The notes: a model not told the origin generated them from the letters alone. A stretch of 48,979 nucleotides of DNA from Bacteroidota bacterium (GCA_023381615.1 JAMCQL010000006.1:1-48979); one strand, 5' to 3'. Counted from the stretch's first letter, positions 27,064-35,815 are shown. Program-made: numbers and translations.

Positions 27064-27919
27064 TCACTAAGTCCAGGATTTTATGACTGTATTCAGCATA
27101 CAAAATTTTTCCGTTAAAAACTACTGTTGCGCTTCCTTCGAGGATTATGTTCGAGAATTGTTCGCCGTCTCTTTCAAAAAACACTTTGAGTATTTCTCCG
27201 CCTGTGGTCAGTATCTCCACTGGCGGCTGCATCTTGTAGCGGAGAGCGGCAGTAATCGCGCTTGCCACGGCTCCCGTACCGCACGCAAGTGTCTCATTCT
27301 CGACGCCGCGCTCGTAAGTCCTCATCCGGATCTGGTTGTCGCCCGCTTTTTCGATCAGGTTGACGTTCGTTCCTCTTGGAAAAACCTCGAAGTTATTCCT
27401 GATTTCCCGGGCAAGGCTTACCAGATCGACGGAATCTACTTTGTCGAACGCCGCGCCGCTTGGCAGAACCGTGTGATCGGTGTTGGGGTGAACGTAAGTG
27501 GCGTCGAAAAGTTGTGAGCCAAGCGGAACTTCAAGAGAAGGAATGATCTCTTCAGGATTTGGCAGATGAAGCCTGACTTTCTTGTCGTTAAGAACTTCTG
27601 CGGAATAAGTTTGTCCGTGTGCCACGAAGCGTATCGGCGATTTGCATATCTTGTTTAGAGCAGCGAATCTTGCAATGCATCTTCCTCCGTTGCCGCACAT
27701 CCCGCCTTCGCTGCCGTCGGAATTCAGATAGATCATTTCGAAATCCGCTTCGTTGCTTTTCTCGACGACAAGAATTCCATCGGCTCCGATCCCGAATCCT
27801 CTGGCGCAGGCGGCTTTCGCGAATGCAGGAAGATCTATTCTCAACGAGCCGTCAAAATTGTTTATGACAACGAAGTCGTTGCCGGCGCCGTTCATTTTTG
27901 TAAAGCTGATCTCTATCAT
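27044..27919 (-). CDS. dapF: Diaminopimelate epimerase
   Basis: This 291-residue enzyme interconverts LL- and meso-diaminopimelate in lysine and peptidoglycan synthesis. The two catalytic cysteines lie in GGMCGNGGRC and ETLACGTGAVAS, and KMNGAGNDFVV at the N-terminus is the family signature. The gene begins two bases after the coaE stop and overlaps the zincin gene by 20 bases. Confidence 0.96.
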   Translation of the reverse strand: MIEISFTKMNGAGNDFVVINNFDGSLRIDLPAFAKAACARGFGIGADGILVVEKSNEADFEMIYLNSDGSEGGMCGNGGRCIARFAALNKICKSPIRFVAHGQTYSAEVLNDKKVRLHLPNPEEIIPSLEVPLGSQLFDATYVHPNTDHTVLPSGAAFDKVDSVDLVSLAREIRNNFEVFPRGTNVNLIEKAGDNQIRMRTYERGVENETLACGTGAVASAITAALRYKMQPPVEILTTGGEILKVFFERDGEQFSNIILEGSATVVFNGKILYAEYSHKILDLVNGEGKI

Positions 27920-27921
27920 AA

Positions 27922-28608
27922 CTAAGCAGGCTTCTTGCTCAAAGAAAAAATTATGTTGTGCAGTAGATTTACTCTTTGTCTCAATTCTTCCAGTGAGCCG
28001 TTGTTTGCGATCACGAAATCCGCAAGCTTTTCTTTGGTGCTTTGCGGGATCTGCATCTTAAGTCTTTTCAGGACGTCTTGTTTTCTTATTCCAAGATTTT
28101 TCGCGGCGCGTTCAACCGCGATGTCTTTGTCAACCTTTACAAGTATCACGTAGTCGAAGCTGTCTGCAAGTTTGGCTTCGTAGATGAGTGCTGCTTCTAT
28201 TATCGCGTAACCGTTACTGACATTCTTTGAGACGCGCTCGTTCAGTACTTTCATGATCGCAGGATGGAGAATACTTTCGAGTTTAGCTTTCTTCGCGGCA
28301 TTGCTAAAAACAATCTTTGCGAGTTGATGCCGACTGATCATCCCATCGAGGATGATTTCTTTTCCGAAGGTCTCCACAATTCTGCTTTGAATATGAGCGT
28401 CTGATTCGAGAATCTCGTGCCCGATCTTGTCCGCATCAAAAGTCGGGGCGCCAAGTTCGGAGAACATTTTTGCGACGGTCGATTTGCCGCTGCCGATATT
28501 GCCGGTCAAGCCAACCTTCAATGGCGAGATTCTACTTTGTTCTTCTGCCACGGCCAACAGATATCTTTGTGCCTTTGTGACTCTGTCCCTTTGCACCTTA
28601 TTTAGCAT
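27922..28608 (-). CDS. coaE: Dephospho-CoA kinase
   Basis: CoaE performs the last step of coenzyme A synthesis. The P-loop GNIGSGKST is followed by TFDADKIGHEIL, the family's substrate motif. The start is uncertain. An ATG at 28608 overlaps the rny stop by eleven bases and gives 228 residues, but the first 30 or so have no counterpart in the family, which normally begins just before VGLTG. That extra part is encoded by a repeat-like sequence at 28565-28597. In-frame alternatives are a GTG at 28551 and a TTG at 28521; none has a good ribosome binding site. Confidence 0.93.
   Translation of the reverse strand: MLNKVQRDRVTKAQRYLLAVAEEQSRISPLKVGLTGNIGSGKSTVAKMFSELGAPTFDADKIGHEILESDAHIQSRIVETFGKEIILDGMISRHQLAKIVFSNAAKKAKLESILHPAIMKVLNERVSKNVSNGYAIIEAALIYEAKLADSFDYVILVKVDKDIAVERAAKNLGIRKQDVLKRLKMQIPQSTKEKLADFVIANNGSLEELRQRVNLLHNIIFSLSKKPA
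28565..28597. repeat. CACAAAGGCACAAAG-type repeat at the coaE 5' end
   Basis: On the minus strand GGTGCAAAGGGACAGAG is followed by TCACAAAGGCACAAAG. This wording resembles the widespread intergenic repeat family rich in ACAGAG/CACAAAG words. A cousin lies at 34509-34550. Here it has been drawn into the apparent N-terminus of CoaE. Confidence 0.45.
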
Positions 28609-30151
28609 AAGCGATGCTGCGAACCTCACGTATCACCATTACCTTTATCTGACCGGGGTACTCCATTTGCTCCTGAATCTTCTGCGAGATTTCATGAGCA
28701 AGCTGGTCGGCAAAAACATCGTTTACTTTCTCCGGTTCGACGATAACGCGAACTTCGCGTCCCGCCTGAATGGCGTAAGTCCTGCCGACGCCTGAGAATG
28801 AGTTCGCAATGCTCTCTAACTTTTCCAGGCGCTTCACATAACCTTCAAGAGATTCACGCCGCGCGCCGGGCCTTGCTCCGCTTATTGCGTCCGCTGCTTG
28901 AACGAGAGCCGCAATTGGGGTTTCCATTTCCATGTCTTCGTGGTGCGAGCCGATGGCATTTGCAACGGTGGGATTCTCGCCGTATTTCTTGGCTATTTCG
29001 TAACCAAGAAGGGCGTGTGGGCCTTCGACATTCTTATCCACCACTTTGCCGAGATCGTGGAATAGTCCCGCTCGTTTCGCGAGCGTCGAGTCAAGTCCAA
29101 GCTCGATCGCCATCAAGCCGCTTAGGAATGCAACTTCGATACTGTGCTGCAAAACGTTTTGTCCATAACTTGAACGGTATTTCATCCTTCCGAGGAGTTT
29201 TACGATCTCGGGATGTACGCCGTGTATTCCCACTTCAAGCAGAGCATCTTCGCCGATTTGCACAATTTCTTCTTCGAGTTCGGCGCGAACTTTTTCAACA
29301 ATCTCTTCGATCTTGGTTGGATGAATTCTTCCGTCTGAGATCAATCGTTCGAGTGAAAGTTTTGCAATCTCGCGCCGGAAAGGATCGAATCCGGAAATTA
29401 CCACCGCGTCGGGTGTATCGTCGACGATAATGTCGCAGCCGGTTGCTGCTTCGAACGAACGGATGTTTCTTCCTTCGCGTCCAATGATTCGCCCTTTCAT
29501 TTCCTCATTCGGAAGGTTGACAACGCTGACTGTCGTCTCGACCGAATGGTCTGCGGCGGTGCGCTGGATTGCCTGGACGATGATCTTCTGGGCTTCCTTC
29601 TTTCCGTCAAGCCGGGCTTTTTCGCGGATTTCCCTCATTTCGAGTGAGGCTTGGCTTTTCGCCTCGTTTACGAGGTTTTCGACGAGCATCTTCTTCGCCT
29701 CTTCGCGTGAGACTCCTGCTAACTTTTCGAGTTTCTCAGTCTGAAGCTGAATTATTCTTTCTACTTCTGCTTCTCTCGATTGGGTCGTTTTAGATTTTTC
29801 GCGAAGTTCAACTTCGAGCGTGCGAAGTGTTTTCTCCTGCTGTCTTAAAGAATCTGCTTTCCGATCGAGATTTTCTTCTTTGCTGCTTAGCTGCTTCTCG
29901 ACGTTTTGAATTCTTTTTTGCTTTGAATTGAAGTCGTTATCAAGTTCTTGTTTCTTCTTTATCCATTCATCTTTGACTTCGATCAGTTTTTCTTTTTTTA
30001 TCGTATTTGCTTCACGTTCAGCCGCTTCAAGAATTTGTTTAGCGCGGTACTCAGCCGTCCCAATTTTCTTCTTTGCTGAAGCAACCTGAACGAACCAGCC
30101 TACAAGAAATGCCGCCACGCTGCAAAGCACAGCGACGAGCAATGTTAACAT
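28598..30151 (-). CDS. rny: Ribonuclease Y
   Basis: This 517-residue membrane-anchored endoribonuclease initiates mRNA decay. It has an N-terminal hydrophobic helix (residues 1-20), a long charged coiled coil (about 25-200), a KH domain (GREGRNIRSFEAATG) and an HD domain with the HDLGK metal site followed by GSHHED. GGAGG lies six bases before the ATG at 30151. It is transcribed in the direction of coaE and dapF, after the 6S RNA gene. Confidence 0.96.
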   Translation of the reverse strand: MLTLLVAVLCSVAAFLVGWFVQVASAKKKIGTAEYRAKQILEAAEREANTIKKEKLIEVKDEWIKKKQELDNDFNSKQKRIQNVEKQLSSKEENLDRKADSLRQQEKTLRTLEVELREKSKTTQSREAEVERIIQLQTEKLEKLAGVSREEAKKMLVENLVNEAKSQASLEMREIREKARLDGKKEAQKIIVQAIQRTAADHSVETTVSVVNLPNEEMKGRIIGREGRNIRSFEAATGCDIIVDDTPDAVVISGFDPFRREIAKLSLERLISDGRIHPTKIEEIVEKVRAELEEEIVQIGEDALLEVGIHGVHPEIVKLLGRMKYRSSYGQNVLQHSIEVAFLSGLMAIELGLDSTLAKRAGLFHDLGKVVDKNVEGPHALLGYEIAKKYGENPTVANAIGSHHEDMEMETPIAALVQAADAISGARPGARRESLEGYVKRLEKLESIANSFSGVGRTYAIQAGREVRVIVEPEKVNDVFADQLAHEISQKIQEQMEYPGQIKVMVIREVRSIAYAK

Positions 30152-30180
30152 ACATGGCCTCCAGGTTTATATAAAAAAAA

Positions 30181-30382
30181 GCCGCAACGCGCTCGTGGCA
30201 GATAGGAAAGAACCCTATCTTGACACGGTGGGTGCCCTCCTGAACGGGTCATGCTTCCGCTGCGATCTAATAGATCGTCCCGTCAAAGGCGGGATGCGGC
30301 CTGCTTTCGTCGTTCACGAGCCGGGCTCCCATTATTTTTTACTTAGCAGTTCTTTCATGCGTGACCACGGCGCCGTTACGGC
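30181..30382 (-). ncRNA. ssrS: Probable 6S RNA
   Basis: The zapA-rny gap is the conserved home of 6S RNA. On the minus strand the two ends pair. GCCGUAACG at the 5' end (30382-30374) pairs with CGUUGCGGC at the 3' end. A 4x4 internal loop and a second short helix (CGUGG with CCACG) continue the closing stem. Eight T residues follow at 30180-30173 as a terminator tail. The interior includes AGAUAGG-GUUCUUU-CCUAUCU and the block GGAGGGCACCCACC. At about 202 nt it is slightly longer than common 6S RNAs. An apical part (30264-30294) contains two extra small palindromes. 6S RNA mimics an open promoter and sequesters housekeeping RNA polymerase. Confidence 0.72.
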
Positions 30383-30410
30383 TTAAACTTCCTAAAATAT
30401 TTTAAAGAAC

Positions 30411-30701
30411 TTAGCTCGCTTCGATCGGGAAATTTTCTCTTAAGTAGCTCAAGACTCCAACCAGATCGGCAATTTCAATACCTTCGTTCTGCACGTGCTC
30501 CTTCAAGTCAAATAACTGTTCGGCTATATTTAGAGCGGCTATTACTGCGATAGTTGATGTCGGTGCCCCTGGGTTTTTCTCGATAAGCTCATTTAATAAA
30601 GAATCTACATAGGCTACTACTTTGAGTGCTTTTTCCTCGTTCTCAACGCGAAGCGGGTATTCTCTACCTAAGATGGTTACTCGTATGCTTTTCTTTTCCA
30701 T
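30411..30701 (-). CDS. zapA: Cell-division protein ZapA
   Basis: This 96-residue ZapA-family protein promotes FtsZ bundling at the division site. The N-terminal domain is marked by SIRVTILGREYPLRV and ALKVVAYVDSLLNEL, followed by a helix (VIAALNIAEQLFDLKEHV). The start at 30701 follows GGAG with six bases of spacing; a TTG upstream would add six residues and overlap the previous gene. It lies directly upstream of the 6S RNA, as in many bacteria. Confidence 0.9.
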   Translation of the reverse strand: MEKKSIRVTILGREYPLRVENEEKALKVVAYVDSLLNELIEKNPGAPTSTIAVIAALNIAEQLFDLKEHVQNEGIEIADLVGVLSYLRENFPIEAS

Positions 30702-30715
30702 CTTTGGCTCCGCGG

Positions 30716-31039
30716 TCAAAAGAGACTAAGTTGTTTGTCAATTTTTGCGATCAGTTCTTTTGCTGCTTCGATCAAACGGTCTTTCTCGCGCTCGTCGAAA
30801 CCGTTGGACGAAGTGGCTTCTCTTGCCGTCAACATTTTCTCGAGGTCAGCCAATTGCGATTTCAATTTTGCTGTCTCGGTTGTCGCTTTTGCGAGATTCT
30901 GTTTCAAGGACTCGTTCTCGCTCCGGACAACGCTTACGATATCGACGGCTCTTCTGATCTCGTTCCACAGCTCGCTCAGGAGCTGTTTCTTCATTGATAA
31001 TGTTGTCTGTTCGTCAGACGAATCTGTGTCGGTGCTCAT
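30716..31039 (-). CDS. Small coiled-coil protein between pheT and zapA
   Basis: This 107-residue soluble protein is dominated by a heptad-patterned helix (VRSENESLKQNLAKATTETA and on through KLKSQLADLEKML). It has no recognised catalytic motif. The ATG at 31039 overlaps the pheT stop (TGATG). Its position just before zapA and its short coiled-coil form recall division-accessory proteins such as ZapB, but that role is a guess from context. Confidence 0.7.
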   Translation of the reverse strand: MSTDTDSSDEQTTLSMKKQLLSELWNEIRRAVDIVSVVRSENESLKQNLAKATTETAKLKSQLADLEKMLTAREATSSNGFDEREKDRLIEAAKELIAKIDKQLSLF

Positions 31040-33465
31040 CAACTTTTCTGTTTTCTTAATACGGCCGAGAACTCTTTGCCGAGTTTGCTCTCCGCATTAT
31101 CGATGAACCTGGCAATATCGCCATCATTCAACGTTCGCTCGTCGCTTCCGAGCACAACGCTGAATGCAACGCTTTTCTTTCCTTCCGGAATACCTTCTCC
31201 GAAGTAAATATCAAACACAGAAATATCACGGAACAAATTGCCGGCAATGGATTTAAGTGACTTCATCAGGCTGCCGACAGGTGTATCTAAATTTACAATG
31301 AATGCGAGATCGATTGAAGCGAACGGAAATTTCGGAAGGGGCTGATACCGATTTATTTTTTTCTTAGTCGAAGCGATTTCGGATAAATCTATCTCCGCAA
31401 AATAAACGCTCTGCTCGATAGAAAAATTTTCGAGCGCCATCTCGCTGACTCGGCCTGCTATTCCAACTTCAATTCCGTTCACAAATAACTTTAATGATTG
31501 TTTGTATTCTTTGTCATTATCATAAGAAATAAAGTCCCAATTGTCAAGTTTGAGGTGCCTCAATAGCCGCTCAATTTCCGACTTGAGGTCGAAAATATCG
31601 AATTCAGACTCCTTTCTGTCGTATGAAAGTGGGTCCGCTGAACCTGTAATCGAAAGCGAAATTGTGTTTCGCTCCGAAAAATTACCTACCGTCTGACTTT
31701 TGTCGCTCAGCAAGTACTTTCTGCCAATTTCAAACAACTTCATGTTCTTCAAGCCGTGAGAAAGGTTCAATTTGATAGTCTGCAGCGCACCCGGCAGAAG
31801 GGAAGTGCGCATCGCCGCCATGTCTTCGCTTATCGGATTTGCAATCGTGACAAAATTGTCAGTGTGGAAACTTGCGACGTTGGTCAGCTGAAGAGAGTTC
31901 GTAACGATCTCGGTAAATCCGGCGCCGGCAAGAAAATCCTTCAGCTCGTCTGTCGCATCGGTTTCGTTAAAGCGAGTATCAAATGCGAGCTTGGTTTGGA
32001 GCGAATCTTCGATTTTTTCGTAGCCGTAAACCCGCGCGACTTCCTCGATCAGATCAACTTCGCGTTCAATGTCTCCGCGGAATGTCGGAACTGAGCAGGT
32101 AAGCACAGTCTCGGACTTTTTCTCACAGCGGATTTCAATCGAGTCCAGCTGTCTTTTTATTTCACCGGCCGCCAGTCTTGTGCCGAGCAGTCTGTTCACC
32201 TGTTCTACGCGCAGTTCAATTTTTTGTGGTGCGAATTTCTTTGCAGCTGCGTCGATTACACCGTTGGCTATCTTGCCTCCGGCGGTTTCAGTAATTATCT
32301 GGGTGACTCTGTCGAGTGCTGCTAAAGTCAGGTTTGGATCTACGCCGCGTTCAAATCTGTAGGAGGCTTCGGTGGAAAGTCCGAGCGTTTTGGAAGTCTT
32401 GCGGATGGATGACGGCGAAAAATTCGCGCTCTCGATTAGAACGTCAGCCGTTTCTGAGTTTATCTCGCTGTTCATTCCCCCCATGACGCCTGCGATCGCG
32501 ACAATTTTTTCTTTGTCGCATATCATCAGCATGTCCGGGCCAATTGTTCTCTCTTTGCCGTCTAACGTTGTAAACTTCGTTTCGCTATTTAACGGGCGAC
32601 GGACGATGATCTTCTTTCCCTTAATCAAACTTAAGTCGAAAGCGTGAAGAGGCTGCCCAAGTTCAAGCATCACGTAGTTTGTCGCGTCGACAACGTTGTT
32701 GATCGACCGCATCCCGACTTTCTCGACCGCATTTTTTAACCACTGCGGTGATGTGCCGACTTTAATGCCTTTGATGACTCTTGCGGAGTAACGCGGGCAA
32801 AGGTCGGGAGCTATTACCTCGACTTTTGCTATGCCGGTTATGGAATCGCCGGACTCGCTAAGACTTTGTTTCTTGATCGCCAGTTTCTTAGAAAAAGCGG
32901 AAGAGATTTCGCGCGCGATTCCCAAATGCGAAAGGCAATCTGCACGATTTGGTGTGAGACTCACTTCGAGAATCGTGTCGTTCAGTTCTAAATATTCTGC
33001 GAGAGATTTTCCGAGCGGTGCGGCCGCTTCGAAAACCATAATCCCATCTTTATCATCGCCGAGGTCAAGCTCGTAAGCGGAGCAGATCATTCCTTCCGAT
33101 TCGACGCCGCGGATTTTCGCTCTGGTTAGTTTAAACGGCTTGCCTTCCGGATCATGCTGGTCGTGCGGAACGAGCGCTCCGATGAGTCCTACGGGCACTC
33201 TTTGTCCAACGGCAACATTGGGCGCGCCGCAAATTATGCTTTTGATTTCGCCGCCGATGTCAACTTTACAGAGGCGAAGCTTGTCGGCTTTTGGATGTTT
33301 TTCGGCTTCGAGGACCGACCCGACCACAAAACCTTTATATTTCTCTGAAAAGTTCTCAAAAGATTCGATTTCGATTCCGAGCATTGTAAGACGAGATGCG
33401 ATGTCCTGATCGGAGATTCCGGTCAGATCGACGAACTGTTCCAGCCAATTACGGGAAATTTTCAT
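31039..33465 (-). CDS. pheT: Phenylalanine--tRNA ligase beta subunit
   Basis: This is the 808-residue beta chain of the (alpha-beta)2 enzyme. It starts with the standard opening (MKISRNWLEQFVDLTG). Next comes the EMAP/tRNA-binding domain (VGSVLEAEKHPKADKLRLCKVDIGG), then B3/B4 editing and B5 domains (NVVDATNYVMLELGQPLHAFD). It ends with the anticodon-binding FDX-ACB domain (PKFPFASIDLAFIV). It follows pheS by six bases and overlaps the next gene. Confidence 0.97.
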   Translation of the reverse strand: MKISRNWLEQFVDLTGISDQDIASRLTMLGIEIESFENFSEKYKGFVVGSVLEAEKHPKADKLRLCKVDIGGEIKSIICGAPNVAVGQRVPVGLIGALVPHDQHDPEGKPFKLTRAKIRGVESEGMICSAYELDLGDDKDGIMVFEAAAPLGKSLAEYLELNDTILEVSLTPNRADCLSHLGIAREISSAFSKKLAIKKQSLSESGDSITGIAKVEVIAPDLCPRYSARVIKGIKVGTSPQWLKNAVEKVGMRSINNVVDATNYVMLELGQPLHAFDLSLIKGKKIIVRRPLNSETKFTTLDGKERTIGPDMLMICDKEKIVAIAGVMGGMNSEINSETADVLIESANFSPSSIRKTSKTLGLSTEASYRFERGVDPNLTLAALDRVTQIITETAGGKIANGVIDAAAKKFAPQKIELRVEQVNRLLGTRLAAGEIKRQLDSIEIRCEKKSETVLTCSVPTFRGDIEREVDLIEEVARVYGYEKIEDSLQTKLAFDTRFNETDATDELKDFLAGAGFTEIVTNSLQLTNVASFHTDNFVTIANPISEDMAAMRTSLLPGALQTIKLNLSHGLKNMKLFEIGRKYLLSDKSQTVGNFSERNTISLSITGSADPLSYDRKESEFDIFDLKSEIERLLRHLKLDNWDFISYDNDKEYKQSLKLFVNGIEVGIAGRVSEMALENFSIEQSVYFAEIDLSEIASTKKKINRYQPLPKFPFASIDLAFIVNLDTPVGSLMKSLKSIAGNLFRDISVFDIYFGEGIPEGKKSVAFSVVLGSDERTLNDGDIARFIDNAESKLGKEFSAVLRKQKS

Positions 33466-33471
33466 TTTAGA

Positions 33472-34491
33472 TTAAAATTGGTTCAAAAATCTAAGATCGT
33501 TTTCAAAGAAAAGACGAATGTCGTCGATGCCATAACGCAATAGTGCGAGCCGCTCGATTCCCATTCCGAAAGCGTAGCCGCTCACCTCGTTTTCGTCGTA
33601 GCCGACAAATTTGTACACGTTTGGATCAACCATTCCGCATCCGAGCACTTCGAGCCAGCCGGAGTACTTGCATATCCTGCAGCCTTTTCCGCCGCAGATA
33701 AAACAGCTTACGTCGACTTCGGCGCTCGGCTCCGTGAAGGGGAAATAGCTTGGGCGGAAACGAAGTTTTACATCCGAGCCAAAAAATTCTTTGGCGAAGA
33801 AAGAGATCGTTCCCTTGAGTTCGGCAAGGCTGACATTTTTGTCAACGTAGAGGCCTTCGACCTGATGGAAGAGGCAGTAACTCCGTGCGCTGACCGCTTC
33901 GTTGCGGTAGACTCTGCCCGGTATAATGACTCTGACGGGCGGCTTATTGTTTTCCATGACGCGTATCTGAACCGGGGAAGTGTGGGTTCGGAGAACATAT
34001 TTGCCCGTTTCACTCTTCACGAAAAAAGTGTCCTGCATGTCTCGCGCAGGATGATCGGGGGGGAAGTTGAGCGCTTCGAAGTTGTGATAGTCATCCTCGA
34101 TTTCCGGGCCGTCGGCAATTCCAAATCCGATGCTGATAAAAATTCTTTTTATTTCGTCCGCAGTCTGTGTGAGAGGATGCTTCCTGCCGACGTATCGTCT
34201 TCTGCCGGGGATTGAGAGATCGACTTTACTGCTTTGCCGGGATTTTTCCGCCTCGACTTTCTTTCTGACAGACTCAAATTCCGACTCCAGCGCATTGCGC
34301 AGTTCGTTTAGCAATTTTCCTATCGCTGGTTTCTCATCTTTCGGAACGTCTTTCAGCTTTTCGAAGAGCTGTGCAAGTGATCCTTTTCGTGAAAGATATT
34401 TGAGTCTGAAATTTTCTGCATCGTCTGAAGTCCTAATTTGATTCAGAGATGCTGTTGCTTCCGCTTTCAGCTTTTCAATTTCACCAAGCAT
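33472..34491 (-). CDS. pheS: Phenylalanine--tRNA ligase alpha subunit
   Basis: This is the 339-residue catalytic alpha chain. It has an N-terminal coiled-coil arm and then the class II core: motif 2 around RVYRNEAVSARSYCLFHQVEG and motif 3 GMGIERLALLRYGIDDIR. HPLTQTADEIKRIF and EALNFPPDHPARDMQDTFF are family landmarks. An insertion, CFICGGKGCRICKYSGW, is cysteine-rich and may bind zinc, as seen in many bacterial PheS proteins. A hairpin and a repeat occupy the gap to rplT. Confidence 0.97.
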   Translation of the reverse strand: MLGEIEKLKAEATASLNQIRTSDDAENFRLKYLSRKGSLAQLFEKLKDVPKDEKPAIGKLLNELRNALESEFESVRKKVEAEKSRQSSKVDLSIPGRRRYVGRKHPLTQTADEIKRIFISIGFGIADGPEIEDDYHNFEALNFPPDHPARDMQDTFFVKSETGKYVLRTHTSPVQIRVMENNKPPVRVIIPGRVYRNEAVSARSYCLFHQVEGLYVDKNVSLAELKGTISFFAKEFFGSDVKLRFRPSYFPFTEPSAEVDVSCFICGGKGCRICKYSGWLEVLGCGMVDPNVYKFVGYDENEVSGYAFGMGIERLALLRYGIDDIRLFFENDLRFLNQF

Positions 34492-34508
34492 TTTTCAACT
34501 CATTTTTG

Positions 34509-34550
34509 CTCTGTATCTCCGTGTTTTGATTCAACCACGGAGGCACAGAG
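34509..34550. repeat. Inverted repeat of the CACGGAGGCACAGAG type
   Basis: CTCTGTATCTCCGTG (34509-34523) pairs with CACGGAGGCACAGAG (34536-34550) with two mismatches and a 12-nt loop; ATCACGGAG follows. I recall this wording from intergenic repeats in many unrelated bacterial genomes. It lies in the rplT-pheS leader. Confidence 0.5.
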
Positions 34551-34598
34551 ATCACGGAGAAAAAACTTTGCGGTTGAACAGTTTAAATATTCAGATAT

Positions 34599-34651
34599 AA
34601 AAAATCTTCCTGCGTTTCAGAAAAAACCGATTCTCCGAACGCAGGAAGATT
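34599..34651 (-). terminator. Terminator or attenuator between rplT and pheS
   Basis: On the minus strand AATCTTCCTGCGTT (34651-34638) pairs with its complement at 34616-34603, a perfect 14-bp stem with a 21-nt loop. TTTTATAT follows directly. It starts four bases after the rplT stop and so would limit read-through into pheST. E. coli has an attenuator at the same place. Confidence 0.7.
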
Positions 34652-34654
34652 GTA

Positions 34655-35002
34655 TTAATTAAAAGCGAATTGGACGACTTGCTTGAACGTTTCGGGGTTG
34701 TTCGCAGCAAGGTCAGCCATGACTTTTCTGTTTATCGTGACTTCCTTCTTTGCAAGTGCCGAGATCAGGCGGGAATAGGTTGTCCCGTTTTCGTGGGCTG
34801 CCGCATTGATACGAACTATCCACAGGCTGCGAAACTCGCGTTTCTTGCGCCTGCGGTCTTTATATGCGTGCTGGAGTGCTTTCTCAACGTGGTGCTTTGC
34901 AATAGTGTGTACTTTACTGCGTGCACCCCAGTAACCTTTAGCTAACTCAAGAGTCTTTTTGCGTCTTCTGTGAGATGCTACCTTATTTCTAGAACGTGGC
35001 AT
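34655..35002 (-). CDS. rplT: 50S ribosomal protein L20
   Basis: This 115-residue protein matches L20 throughout: the very basic N-terminus MPRSRNKVASHRRRKK, GYWGARSKVHTIAKHHVEKA, and the globular tail (YSRLISALAKKEVTINRKVM). L20 binds 23S rRNA early in assembly and represses its own operon in several bacteria. It lies 56 bases after rpmI. Confidence 0.98.
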   Translation of the reverse strand: MPRSRNKVASHRRRKKTLELAKGYWGARSKVHTIAKHHVEKALQHAYKDRRRKKREFRSLWIVRINAAAHENGTTYSRLISALAKKEVTINRKVMADLAANNPETFKQVVQFAFN

Positions 35003-35058
35003 TTTACAATTTCTCCATTATCATTTTAAATATAACAATATCGGGCTAAAGAGTCACG

Positions 35059-35253
35059 CTACTCGTTCAGCATCCCGCGGACGCGCTTCGTGTCTGTCTT
35101 GTCGAGCACCGCGGCTTTCCGAAGCTGGCGTTTTCTCTTGCTGGTCTTCGAAGTCAGAATATGGCTTCTGAAGGCTTTTTCGCGAAGATATTTGCCGCTC
35201 GCAGTCCTTTTTATTCTCTTTGCCATTGCACGATTTGTCTTTGTCTTCGGCAT
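35059..35253 (-). CDS. rpmI: 50S ribosomal protein L35
   Basis: This 64-residue L35 has the typical MPKTKTNRAMAKRIKRTASG opening and the KRKRQLRKAAVLDKTD segment. It begins one base after the infC stop, in the conserved infC-rpmI-rplT order. Confidence 0.97.
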   Translation of the reverse strand: MPKTKTNRAMAKRIKRTASGKYLREKAFRSHILTSKTSKRKRQLRKAAVLDKTDTKRVRGMLNE

Positions 35254-35254
35254 T

Positions 35255-35815
35255 TCAGTTCTCCTTTGTATCTTTTTGCTTCTGCTCTCCTGACTTTTTC
35301 TTGGACTTGTCGGGAGCGATAATTACCGCCATATTTTTGCCTTCCAACTTAGGCTTCTGTTCTACTTTGCCGACTTCCGAGAGGAACTCGATAAACCTGT
35401 TCAACAGCTCTTCTCCAATTGCGGTGTACGTGATCTCTCGGCCCTTGAAGAATACGCTGCCTTTCACTTTGTGCCCCTGTTCGAGAAATTCTTTCGCATG
35501 TCTCGACTTGAAAAGGAAGTCGTGCTCATCGGTGTTGGGGTGAAACCTGACCTCTTTGAGCTGGGCGGAGGTTTGTCCTTTAAGTTTCGCTTTTTCTTTC
35601 TTGGTCAACTCGTACATGTACTTGCCGTAGTCGACCAATTTACAAACGGGCGGATTAGATGTCGGTACAATTTCAACCAGGTCCAATCCTCTTGTCTCTG
35701 CAAGTTTCAAAGCGTCACGTGGTGTCATAACCCCAAGCTGCTTGCCATCAGAGTCGATCAAGCGGACGCTCGGGACTCTGATTTCATTGTTGATCCTAAG
35801 TTTAGGTGTATTAAT
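35255..35815 (-). CDS. infC: Translation initiation factor IF-3, apparent AUU start
   Basis: IF-3 keeps ribosomal subunits apart and checks the start codon. Family similarity begins upstream of the first ATG/GTG/TTG in this frame: KLRINNEIRVPSVRLID aligns with the IF-3 N-terminus. The only good start is ATT at 35815, seven bases after AGGAG. That Shine-Dalgarno site overlaps the thrS stop (TAGGAG). This gives 186 residues, including LVEIVPTSNPPVCKLVDYGK and the C-terminal domain. E. coli infC also starts with AUU, which lets IF-3 repress itself by discriminating against that codon; the same control is likely here. Confidence 0.95.
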   Translation of the reverse strand: MNTPKLRINNEIRVPSVRLIDSDGKQLGVMTPRDALKLAETRGLDLVEIVPTSNPPVCKLVDYGKYMYELTKKEKAKLKGQTSAQLKEVRFHPNTDEHDFLFKSRHAKEFLEQGHKVKGSVFFKGREITYTAIGEELLNRFIEFLSEVGKVEQKPKLEGKNMAVIIAPDKSKKKSGEQKQKDTKEN

